From contig CP136066.1 in assembly GCA_032622095.1 (NCBI GenBank), positions 206,114,978-206,178,977 on the forward strand: a DNA stretch of 64,000 nt, given 5' to 3'. Shown piece by piece: positions 35,369 through 46,400 of the stretch (position 1 is its first letter; each line of letters begins with the position of its first letter). The translations under genes and the position numbers were made by a program. Under the pieces are notes generated by a model, which did no database searches, was not told where the DNA came from, and saw only the letters and a list, made by a program, of their open reading frames with translations. The DNA is from Siphonodentalium dalli. Lineage: Eukaryota; Mollusca; Scaphopoda; Gadilida; Siphonodentaliidae.

Positions 35369-35718
35369 ATGTTAGCTCACTTCCATGAAAGTCATTATCT
35401 TCGAAGGTTTTGCACAGTTATCTATAGAGTTACGAGTATTGTGAAAATGGCAATGTACGACTATGAGATAACCGCGTCTGCGCTTTTTGTGTGCCCTTTG
35501 ATCAGGCCCAAAAAAAAGACGTTAGTTTCTCATCTAAACTTTTTATTGCGATCTCCAAAACTTCTTTTTTTTAAAACTTACTTGCTTTTAATACTGACAT
35601 CGGTGATTGTTTCACGGATTCAACAGAGACAACAGCATGGCAGTACTCACTTCCGGTGGAATATTATTTACCCACATATTTATAAATTATATATAGATAC
35701 CGGTATGTGTACTGTAAT

Positions 35719-36489
35719 ATGGGAGGCCCTTTTCTATGGGAGGCCCTTTTCACATTTATTATTTATTTACGCTTAAGCGCAAATATTTTCGATTAAGCGC
35801 AAATATTTGTGCTTAAGCGCAAATAACCTCTATAATTTGCGCTTAAGTGTAAATCATTTGCGCTTAAGCGCAAATCATTTGTGCTTAAGCGCAAATAATT
35901 TATGCTTAAGCGCAAATAAAAATTAATATTCATTGATTCCCCCCTGAATTAATTTTAAATGGCACAGGCCTAAACACATCACTCAAGTCTATATATAGGC
36001 CCACCATATGAGGGACGCAATCCCCCAGTAACTCCTAGATCCCTTTTATGACATGGAAATGGTATAGATCTGTGCAGGATATGTCTCATTTATAAAATAT
36101 ACTTGATCTCTGTGATGGAGACACACATTCTTGGGGACAGGGATGCTGATAATATGAAAATAGGGTTTTTCCCCCCTATTTCAAGTCAATAAGTACACCA
36201 TATGAAGGAAGCAAGCCCCCCGGTAACCCCTAATTCCCTTTTTATGGCCATGGAAATGGTATATATCTGTGCAGGAGATATCCCTTTAATAAAATATACT
36301 AGAGCTCTGGGAGTGAGACACCAATTCCTGGGACACCAGGGACAGAGATGCTGATATGCATATGGAAATATGTTTTTTCTTCAACTTCGAGACTCAATCA
36401 CTAACAATCAGAGGGAAGGAAGGGAGTGTTACTGTTAGGTATTTGCGCTTAAGCGCAAATAAATAATAAATGTGAAAAGGGCCTCCCAT
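35719..36489. mobile_element. ATGGGAGGCC-ended element with CTTAAG palindrome core, large copy
   Basis: ATGGGAGGCCCTTTT ends in both orientations; flanks ACTGTAAT and ACTGTAAG match at 7 of 8. The left part (about 35770-35915) is a run of TTTGCGCTTAAGCGCAAATA palindromes, with one more at the right end. Between them is a direct duplication of about 190 bp (about 35990-36175 and 36183-36375, sharing CATGGAAATGGTATA and TGTGCAGGA). Confidence 0.85.
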
Positions 36490-36619
36490 ACTGTAAGAGC
36501 TATCTCCCCATTGAATAACAAAGACAAGACAATAAAGATATATACCAAAGTGATTGTAGTAAACTTAAATTGAGGTGTCTTACATAACCCGAGTCGGAAA
36601 CCGTTTGACAGATTCAACA

Positions 36620-37589
36620 TTCGTGCTGGGCAGTATTTAAGCATAAAAATACCGCGGTAATCTTAAAACCATTCTGCGGTACCGGTATATGGTATTGCCG
36701 ATTATTTCAACTAATCTCTTTAAACCCCTGTTGAGTAGTGATCGTTTGATACACAAGTCAACTGTTTTTGGAGGAAATTGAATAGCTGAACAGCTTACAA
36801 TAAATAAGGAAACACACACACACAGCCAACTCTCCGTTTTATAAAATTATGGATTTACAAACAGTGGCATTGTATCATTTGTTTGCATGCATCATGCATG
36901 GATTCACGCTGATCTCAAATGCAGGTAATAATTGCGAGTTCTGGAAGCATCCAAGAGCTTTGAAATAACCCCCACTGATTCGCACAGAGCACGTGCTGTT
37001 AAGTTGATATTGGAATGTTCCGTCGGGTGTGAATATGTATAATGTTTTTATTAAATTCCAGGGAATAAGGCGTATTACTTTCAAAGTATTTAACTTATAG
37101 ACTGTTATTCACTTCCCGGTTGAATTATTATAGATCATATATATAAATCCACGTTTATGAACGTGACCAATCATTCATACTTGATAACACCCCAGGAAAT
37201 AATGAGCTGTCCAACGCATTCAGTCATTTAAAAATAGCTCAGAATGATGGAATCATAGCTTGCAATATAATATTGGGCTGAATTTTGTCCCTGGTAGCAA
37301 AGGAATCCATTTTTTTGGTAAATGTCATCAGCAAAGAAGTGACATATTAAAGTGAAGAATGAACAGTTTCTTTCAACTGAAAGATAACTATGGTGTAAAG
37401 AAGCCAAGTAGTTTCTTTGTATTCCGATAAAGGTAAACCACAATGTACCCAGTAACAGGCCGGTATGATCTGTAACCATGATAATACCGTCTTCAAGGTT
37501 TACCGATTATGGAAAAAAATTACGGTAATGGTATTGCAAATCTTACCGATTATTTATATAATCGGTATACAGAAATACTGCCCAGCACT
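36620..37589. mobile_element. hAT element, non-autonomous, exact 8-bp target duplication
   Basis: TIR GTGCTGGGCAGTATTT at 36623 and its complement to about 37588. ATTCAACA flanks both ends exactly (36612-36619 and 37590-37597). TACCGCGGTA and ATTACCG words lie under the ends. 970 bp, no transposase frame. Confidence 0.9.
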
Positions 37590-37597
37590 ATTCAACA

Positions 37598-38157
37598 TAG
37601 ATTTACAAACTATATAACATTGAAAATGATTTATTGTTCAAATGTCAGACACTGCAGATCAGAGGACACCCATACATGTAAATTGCATGTGGTCTTGTGG
37701 GACTGCTGGTGGTGTAGGCAACTCAGATAATATTTTGAATAAAATAACAATTCATTGTCATTTTTATATAGAAGGGAATCCAGTGAAACCACTAACTTCT
37801 ATACCCATGTTTCAGAAATAAAACACTAAAATTATTTCACTACATGTAGTATAAATTTGACTGTACTGTAGTACATACAATGTATGCATGGTGTTTGTAT
37901 GACACCCCGGGAAATCCCAGTTGCCCTCATTAAAGCTTGTGGGCTCAAACCCCTATCAAAAATCAAAGCTTTGCTGCGGCCAGACATTCTTTTTTGCTAT
38001 ATTGGTAAATAGATCAACATATACAGCACAAATAGTAATTAAGGTGAGGGAGAAGATACTTCACGTCCGAATCACTTCCGTCTCTACATACAATGTATTT
38101 GCAATTTGTTTTTCAACAGAAAGAAACATAACAAAATAAAAGTGAAGGATATATTAT
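37598..38157. other. Intergenic or 5' intronic, nothing recognised
   Basis: AT-rich sequence, no gene or window repeat recognised. Confidence 0.4.
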
Positions 38158-38317
38158 TTAACCCTTCCATGACTGGAGCTTCCTGAAATTTTGTGAAAAC
38201 ACTGTGCCAATGGATTCTCGCATATATAAAAGAAAACATTGCCTTAACAATATTTACATTGACCTTGTAAGCCAGTGCATTTCTTACATTTATATATGCA
38301 AGGCTCCCTATGTGAGG
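38158..38317. mobile_element. piggyBac-like MITE end (family TTAACCCTTCCATGACTGG)
   Basis: Begins TTAACCCTTCCATGACTGGA and CTTCCTGAAATTTTGTGAAA, then a degraded hairpin of the AATGCATT..CTTATATATG type. The same terminus in reverse orientation is at 56095-56151. The right end is missing. Confidence 0.55.
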
Positions 38318-38555
38318 GTGGTTGGACATGGAGGAGGACCGTGGCACAATGAACAGGATGAACAATGAACATAAAGTCAGCCCAATGTTTCACCCAAGAG
38401 GGCTACTCCCATATATGGCGCAATAGTCTCAGAAAATAAATAATATACATGTATAATACAGCTGAACAGAACTCGAACTTTGCCACCCATGCTGATGGTT
38501 CTTTAAAAACTGGAATTATCATAACAACACATAACATGTATAACAGTATGCCTAT

Positions 38556-39519
38556 TTTGTAGAGGATTCCTTGTGCAGTTGATATGGTTTATAGTTACAG
38601 TTTACAGAAAATGCCGACTTCAACCCTTTACAACATTTGTCCAGGGTATGTCGTCGTGGGTGCAGTACACTGTCCGATCGGGCGCGGACATTAATGAGTC
38701 ATAATGACTGATCCATGTACACGCCTCGGTGTGTGCATGTTAAAGAATGCCACTGGAGTTACCACAGGGTTATAAATTGCCCGGCCATGGTAGAACCTGG
38801 ACCAGTGTGTCTAAACCAGAATTGGTTCCTGCACTGAAATATCTACAGATACAGTTACTAGTAAAAAAAAAAAATATTATTTATGATTTATTTCTATTTT
38901 GTTTTAGGTTCACATTCTAAGCATAGAACACACAGAAGAGAAGAGAAACGTAATTCTCTGGGGTAGTTAGAATGGAGAATATAACTTCTCTTTGGGATGA
39001 TCTTCAGAAGCATGAAAAGTAAGTTAAAATATTTATGGATACAAATAATTATGGGCTTCTATGCTAGACACTGATATTCTTGTATGACACGCAAGCCTAT
39101 TTCTTCTGTCTACAACTTATTGGAGTCAGTACATGCAGAATTATAAGAAAGTGGAAGATGTACCTGTGATTCCTTTGCTTCTAAAAAGATTGGACGTTTC
39201 ATAATTTGTAGAGGATTCCTTGTGCAGCTGATATGGTTTATAGTTACAGTTTACAGAAAATGCCGACTTCCACCCATTACAACATTTGTCCAGGGTATGT
39301 TGTCGTGGGTCCAGTACACTGTCCGATCGGGCGCGGACATTAATGACTGATCCATGTACATGCCTCGGTGTGTGCATGTTAAAGAACGCTACTGGAGTCA
39401 CCACAGGGTTATAAAGTGCCCGGCCATGGTAGAACCTGGACCAGTGTGTCTAAACCAGAATTGGTTCCTGCATTGAAATACATGTATCTACAGATACAGT
39501 TACTAGTAAAAAAAAAAAA
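38556..39519 (+). repeat. Two poly(A)-tailed direct repeats of about 315 bp flanking CEP63 exon 1
   Basis: Copies at 38556-38874 and 39204-39519 share TTTGTAGAGGATTCCTTGTG, GTCCGATCGGGCGCGGACAT and GTTATAAA..TGCCCGGCCATGG, and both end in A12-type tails after ACAGTTACTAGT. One-sided poly(A) tails suggest retroposed sequences (SINE-like). The copies bracket the first CEP63 coding exon, so a local duplication is also possible. Confidence 0.65.
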
Positions 39520-41246
39520 GAGGTGGGCAACAATATGTCAGTGGCCGTCTAAAGGGTCGTACATGTCATTTTTTGCATTTTCGGAATCTATGGGTTCGAT
39601 CACATAAGTTCAACAGATAACTTCTCAATATTTCAAGTATAAATTTTTCGGGTAATTCGTGTTCTAAAATGCCGTATCTGGGTTTCCCAAGAAAAATTTG
39701 ATAATTTAATCCCGCTAGAGATCAGCAGAATCTAGTCAAACTTGGGTGTTTGGACACAACACACAAATCACTGCAGGTCAATAATAATAACAACAACACC
39801 ACAGCAGAGCTGTGGAAAGGTTTATAGTCCGGTGACTAGTGAATTTTGAAGGTTAAGCCACCCCCCCCCCCCCAATAGTTCTGCCACCCCTGCTGGATAT
39901 TCCCAATTCACATAAACTCTCTTGGTTTATAACAAAAGATAGGACTTCCCCTTATGATAAAACATTTAAAACTCATGTCCCATTAACCCTTTCTATACTA
40001 AATGGATTCTCCCATTCAGTTAAAAAGTGTACATTGGAATGGTCCATTATTGATTTGGAGGAATGATAAGTTGATAAAAGCAGATAAATAAAAGTGCAGA
40101 ATCAGCCCTATTTATTGTGGGAAATGGGATAACTACTCATCAATGATGCTTTAGTATAGAAAGGGTTGAACTTATTATCTGAACATTTCCTATGGGATAA
40201 CTACTCATCAATGATGCTTTAGTATAAAAATGGTTAATAAGGTAACTACTCATCAATGATTATTTAGTATAGTAAGGGTTAACATACAATAGAAATAAAC
40301 ATTCTAAGAAATGATCTAACCTGTTTAATTAAAGGTACTCAACCCGTAAAGAGGGTCCCCATCTCAACAGATTCCAACAACAACAATCCGATCAGAGGGT
40401 CCTATATTACTATTTATTTGGCTTTGGGGGTAAAAAATATTTGATTCGAGTCGAGGAACCCATCAAACAAAGCTCAGAGTTATTAGATATTGATTTTTCA
40501 AATTTGTTATGTTCTCGAGATGAGTACTAATAACTGCCGTAATCTGCTCTGGATGTGTACTCCAAATCTATTCAAACAGACAAGGATGAATAACTCTAAA
40601 ATCAAGTGGTAATTTTAACGCAATTTTGACTGAGTTCTGGGCCAGATAGTATTCCCGATAATGAAAAATAATAGATTTCTAAAATCGATATCTAAAAAAT
40701 CTGAGCTTTGATGGGTGACTTCCTCGACTCGAATCAAATATTTTTGACCCCCGAAGCCATTGAAATAGTAATTGAGAGGAGTTTTATCGGGTTGAGTACC
40801 TTTAAACTGAAATCTATTGTCTTTATCACTCACAGAAATTTTATATTAGAGTTTTCTGTTGTGAATTTTTTCCCAATGGAGAGGGCACAGAACACTATGT
40901 TCTATGGTGAAAAATTTCTCATTGAAAAGGTCCCAGGACCCTTTTCCTAAAATGGTAAAAAAAAATCCTTTATTTATATCATTTTCCCACCCAATTTGGT
41001 GCCACGATTTTCTGCATAGGTGCATACAGAATCTAAGATTTCATTTAATTTGTCAGGCTTCCAAAAGGAGAGTTAATGTCATCATGTGAATCAGAGCTAC
41101 AGGTGTTAATGAAGCAGATAGATACGATGGTTCTCTCCAAGAAGATGGAATGGGAGAGCGAACTGCGAGCTGTGCATACCCAACTAGAGGGCCGCGACCG
41201 GGAATGTAATCTACAAAAGGTGTCATTACAGCAGAAACAAGATGAG
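38972..41246 (+). CDS. CEP63: CEP63/DEUP1-type centrosomal coiled-coil protein, first two coding exons
   Basis: Plus-strand join 38972-39018 and 41057-41246. Exon 1 follows an acceptor at TATTTTGTTTTAG (38907) and has 64 nt of 5' UTR with stops before the ATG. Its donor is AA|GTAAGT and the next exon starts after TTTGTCAG. The 79 visible residues begin MENITSLWDDLQKHEK and contain SCESELQVLMKQIDTMV followed by KKMEWESE and a charged coiled coil (LEGRDREC..LQQKQDE). The SCE-ELQ-LMKQID-MV--KK-EWE pattern is the conserved N-terminus of CEP63 and its paralogue DEUP1, which promote centriole duplication at the mother centriole or deuterosome. The split into two paralogues is a vertebrate feature, so the gene is best called CEP63/DEUP1-like. 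The exon 2 donor (GAG|GTATAT) is followed by a long intron in which the 8.8-kb element sits. No further exon was found in the window. Confidence 0.8.
39983..40282. mobile_element. TTAA-ended MITE with amplified right end
   Basis: Starts TTAACCCTTTCTATACTAAA and ends TTTAGTATAGTAAGGGTTAA, as expected for a piggyBac-like element. The right part is triplicated: ACTACTCATCAATGAT..TTTAGTATA occurs three times between about 40128 and 40282. Confidence 0.7.
40329..40805. mobile_element. TTAA-ended MITE (AGGTACTCAA family), copy 1, in CEP63 intron
   Basis: TTAAAGGTACTCAACCCG and CGGGTTGAGTACCTTTAA form the ends. The arms share ATTCGAGTCGAGGAA and AAATATTTGA. A second copy lies at 42848-43304 inside the 8.8-kb element. 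Confidence 0.75.
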
Positions 41247-41815
41247 GTATATTATCCATTTTGATTGTGGTGGCCACAGTGTGGCATCAACACTGGCGTG
41301 TTTGTTAGATTATCGCATTATATAATAAAATATTGATATAAAGTCAATGTTAATTGATAGAAGTGTTTCTAGACAGGTGTCTTTGAATCATATCTATTAT
41401 TATATACTCCAGAAACTATATAGAACATATTTAGTAAGAGAAACAAAATAAAACATTATTTGTAACACATTGCATAAATTTTCTGGCAAATACATTTGTG
41501 AGCAAAATTTTGTCTCCTTGTCAGAGCAGCCTTGAGAAGCAAATATTTGTTCAGGTGATATATCCTAATTTTAATACGGTGGCTTTCCCAAATGGTGAAA
41601 TTTATTATTTAATTGGCTACTACTTAAATATATTTCTATTCACCCAGCGAATGAATTGAGGACCTTCAAAATTAAAGGTTGGATCTCTCTCCTATGATTA
41701 ATAAATTTGTGGGTTTTCGTTTGGAATCTCTTGTCAGTCCAATTCAAATATGGTATGTGTGACACTAGATGTTTCTTTCATTTTTTGGTGATACTAATAC
41801 AAACATGTTTCATTA
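41247..41815. other. CEP63-type gene intron, nothing else recognised
   Basis: AT-rich sequence between the second CEP63 exon and the 8.8-kb element. No repeat of this window and no further exon seen. Confidence 0.4.
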
Positions 41816-41881
41816 TAGTCAGGGAGCCAACTCCACCAAAGGCCCTTAAAATCGAGTTCGTTAAACTTTTGGGGTAGAAGC
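41816..41881. repeat. Left bipartite TIR of the 8.8-kb element
   Basis: Outer block TAGTCAGGGAGCCAA, a spacer of 26 bp, then the inner block TTCGTTAAACTT..GGGGTAGAAGC. The spacer is longer than on the right side (16 bp). Confidence 0.85.
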
Positions 41882-42000
41882 AAACAACTGGTTTCAACTG
41901 AGAGTGCATATGACATGCTTCAACACCAGGCCTGTTGTCACTGTTGGGGTGACCTTAAAAGGTCATTTCAAGGTCATTTCAAGGTCATTACAAAAAAATC

Positions 42001-42356
42001 TGCCTATTTTAAGCTATTTTCTCAGTTTTTTTGGCCGAAAAATTGGTATGTATGCAAAATTTACACACTAGTAGGTTGTGTGATGGTATTATCAATTGGA
42101 ATAGATCAATACCATCTGGAATTGGCCACAGGAGCTTGTAATGCGCTCTGCTATGCCCATACACCTCACAGTATCTGCCTATTTAAAGCTATTTTTGCAG
42201 TTTTTTTGGCATAAAAAAATGGTATGTATGCAAAATTTACACACTAGTAGGTTGTGTGATGGTATTATTAATTGGAATATATCAATATTAGCTGCAATTG
42301 GCCACAGGAGCTGGTAATGCGCTCCGCTATAGCGTACCCACACACCTCACGGTATA
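42001..42356 (+). repeat. Two 178-bp tandem units inside the 8.8-kb element
   Basis: Units at about 42001-42174 and 42177-42356 share GGTATGTATGCAAAATTTAC, ACACTAGTAGGTTGTGTGAT and ATTGGCCACAGGAGCT, and end in CACACCTCACGGTAT-like words. Subterminal position suggests a possible transposase-binding region. The 99-codon frame across them is a repeat translation. Confidence 0.8.
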
Positions 42357-42847
42357 AGGGTGGGTGGGTATAGCGGAGCACGTTACAAGGTCCTGTGAAT
42401 TGGCATGTCAATGTTGATCAGGCGTCGCATAAAATCATTCACCTGGTACTTAAAACCAACGCAGACAGTTAACTGCTTATGTGTCTCCGTTTTCAGGAAT
42501 ACAGTTCAAATTATATGTCATTGCAGTTAATGGGGCTCAAAATACGGATTGCCCTCTCATGAAGAGGGCAAGAAAAATGCCAAGCGAACTTAACGAAGGC
42601 CACATTAAGGCAAGACATTATGAGCAGAGCTGTACACATACGCATAGAGAAACCCAAGTAGTTAACAATGTGTTTTGAAGGAAAGGCTGATCAGCATTTG
42701 TATTTTAGTCCAGAGTCTACTATAAATAATAATTGGGAAGTATACATGACCGTTTTGATTTCAAAATGAGCATACGTTTATAGTCATAACTGAAAAGACC
42801 CCATTCAATTATAAGAACATTTTACATAACAAATCAAAATCACCAAC

Positions 42848-43304
42848 TTAAAGGTACTCAATCCGATTAAACACCCCTAAATTACTATTTCTTTGGCTTC
42901 GGGGATAACAAATATTTGAATCGAGTCGAGGAACCTACCCATTAAAACTCAGATATCGGATATCTGAGATCAGATATCGATTTTTGAAGTTTGTTATTTC
43001 TATTGTTTGTGGCCCAGAAACACGCCGTCAAATGGATGGTCTCGTTCAAAATTACGGATGAAGATGGATAACTCTAAAAAACATGTGGTAATACGGCTAA
43101 ATATCATGAATAATCAAGTGATAATACGGCCATATTTCATTGAATAAAATGCACGTTTTTGGAAATTTGATATATATAGTTGACAATGGTTAGCATTATT
43201 TTGTTGCAATTAATCGATTCTGATAACTGAAGCGTATTTTGAAGAAATGTTGTTGTTGTGTCTTGATGATATGGAGACCCTCTGATCGGATTGAGTACCT
43301 TTAA
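42848..43304. mobile_element. TTAA-ended MITE (AGGTACTCAA family), copy 2, nested in the 8.8-kb element
   Basis: TTAAAGGTACTCAATCCGAT and ATCGGATTGAGTACCTTTAA ends. It lies 3' of the nuclease gene, so it postdates the element here and does not interrupt coding sequence. A fragment of the same family is at about 28375-28435. Confidence 0.8.
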
Positions 43305-43467
43305 CTTATACTGCATCATTTAAATTAGATTAATTTTAGACAATGTAAAAGTCATGAATACTTTCCAGAACTATAGTATATAGTAAAGTGTATACTATAG
43401 TATATACTGTAGGTTGTTCGGACATGTAACATATTACATGTATACATAGAGTAGGATTTAGCATAAA

Positions 43468-46400
43468 TTAATTGTTCGGATTTAAACAAAATCCCAAACA
43501 TTTGCACGCGACCGTGCATTTCAGTCCCCTCTTTCTGCAACCACAATGTTTGGTACTGCATGAACGACTGGATTGTTTGCAAGAACAGTGGAGTAACTCC
43601 ACACAACCGGGCAACACAGATGTAACTGTTGTGAAGACTGGTCTCAAAACCTCTCCACTTATATCCCATCCACAATCGGCAGGTGACGGAAGTTCCACTT
43701 TCGAAACATCAGAATGTCGCCAGATGTACGTTTGATAATGTGCACGCTTCAGGTGGTGTAACAGTACATCCTTTGTTGGTGGAAGTTGGTCGACACTTCT
43801 CTTCATATTTCTGAAGGATTGGCATCTGATGTCGTTGATACAACTGAGTGTGGTTCCTGGACAATACAGCTGACAAACGAACGACTCAGCACTGCTCAGT
43901 GTATCATCAGATGGCATCGGTGACACCCCAAACCCTTTCAGAAGATCTGAACTACTATTATCGCAAAACACATTCCAGCCGGTCTTCTTGCCGATAGATG
44001 AAAACTGGCTGGTGCTGTCACATCCAGTAACTGCATGGAAAGCTAGTAGCTCATCAGAAGCAGGACAGTCAATTTTGTCAACGGGAATATATCTACGCTT
44101 GGATTTTGTGCCGCATTTCATCCAGACTTCTGGTAGTTTAGACGAAAAATTAATCAACAGCAGAAGGACGTCGGTGTCCTGACAGCTGACAACTATGCGC
44201 TGATACCCAATTGAACCTGCGTGTATAGCATGGAGTATTATTCTAGTGTCTGCTTCTTCGTGGTTTCCGGACAAGGATGTTGTGTCATTTCCAGCTGAAG
44301 AATAGACGCTATCAATCTGTTTGAAGCCACCACTAACTATCACCTCTCCCGTGAACTTACCATACTGCTTCATTTGCTCACACAGGAATTCGCATAAATT
44401 CGACTTGTTTTCTTCGAGCACTATGAAGGAGCTCCATTTCTTTGGAAGATGAATTAGCCGGTTTTCAATTATAGTACGAATCCCATGTGTGGACCCTTGC
44501 CGTTTGTCTCGAGTGGAACCCTTTATAGAGAGAGGCTGATACCGATCAAATACAACATCTACCCTGTCGCATTCTTTGGAAAAATAAGAGTCGACAGTCT
44601 TGATGAAGCAATCAGCCAGGTCACCGAAATTGTGCGCTTTAGATGGTTTGCCTATTGACTGCACTAACATCATGGCATCTATGATTAAACACATCTTGTT
44701 GTCTGATGTCGGGAATTCCTTGCATGTTATTCCGTCGGTGAGAATGGGTACCAGGTCCGACTTGGTAGCTGTTCGTAACTTGCCATCCGTGGTGGCAATT
44801 GAGAGTGGGTACCTGGACAATTCATGAGATATTATTTCCTCGACATCAATATTTCGTCCAGCATCCGCTGCGACAATCATACGTTGGAAGAGATCACGGT
44901 CAGATTTTACGACTGCGCCCTTCTGTTTGGCGTTGGCCACTGGCATAATGTAGAGAGATGCGAATGTTTTCAGCTTGTTTTGTTTGATGGTATCGTGAAT
45001 AGTACTGTTTTTGGTAACTATCCTGTTCGAAACTATGTCATCGATTACTTTTATACCAGTAGCTTCGGCACCCAGAAGGTCCTTTCTGATATCCGCTGTT
45101 GCGATATCACCCGTCGTTAGTGATATCAGATCTTGAGCACTATGACTGAATCTGAAATTTAAGAAAGAGGCAACATATATACTTACCAGCCGTATTTCAC
45201 AGGATTTATTTTATTCACTTCTTCAGACAATATATATTCTGACAATGTAATACATGTACGTGTAGTACTTACATGTAAATTTCAAAGGTCGACAATGATT
45301 TTAAAGATGCACGCCGCATATTGACACTTACAGCCAATACTATAATATATACATATGACTTACACATCTTAAAAACATATTAAATTCAAGTAAGGCTTGG
45401 TTGTTTTTCATAATCTCAAAATATTTTCCAAAATTATATATGCATGTTTCCTTAACCCTTTCAGTGCCAAGTCCGATTTTTGTATCAACCCATATTTCCT
45501 TGATCATTTTTCAAATTTATGGATTATAATAATGTGATATATTGATGGAAAGAGCTGTTAGAGCTCTTTCCATCAATGTATCACATTATTATAATCAATA
45601 AATTTGAAAAATGATTAAAGAAATATGGGTTGATACAAAAATCGGACTTGGAACTGAAAGGGTTAAATTTGGGCAAAGTATTCAGAAGTATTTAAGGAAA
45701 ACAAATGTTCAACGCAATAACTATAATAATAGAATGCAGGCGATTTCTGTCTGTTCGCTTTATTATTATTTTTATTTGTTATTATTTTTATTTACCTTTC
45801 AAATTGGGTTTTGATTTTCAGGACATCTTCATTGTCTCGCTGCACTCTCTTCTGTCCCATCTCTTTTGTCTGTATGTCGTCGTTGTCTTCGTAGTCATCG
45901 GTATTCACACCAAGCATGGCATTCGTCGCCTGAGCCAGATCAGCTCTCTCGTTGTACGAAATACCCCATCGCTCACGAGCGGGATCGTTCTGTGTAATAC
46001 CAACAAGCCCGCCTGCAACCTTCCCCGATCTGTTGATGTGTTCCAATGCCTGGTCGTCTGGCAACTGGTTAAATCGGTTGGTAGTCTCCTTCACCACGAA
46101 ATCCCCATCAAGAAATCCCTTGTACACACTGGGCGCTGTGTGTTGAAGGGCGACCATGTCTGACAGGAATACCGTGCCCCATCGAGTATAATGCACGTGG
46201 TCGAAGGCAGCAAACCATGGCATCATATCTGTAAACGAGGACATATACAGCTGCCAACTTCCCTCTCTGGCAGCTCTTGTAAAACGGATGAGAATCTCGA
46301 CTAACTGCCCATATTTACTCCAATATGCGAAAGTTGGATCTTCGGTGTTACGCTTCGCTTCGTATTCCTTCAACATGTCGAGCAGGCTACCAACATCAGG

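Noticed and set aside
35357-35776. 139-codon plus-strand frame
   Set aside because: Overlaps the end of a fold-back element and the start of the CTTAAG element; hydrophobic by composition only.
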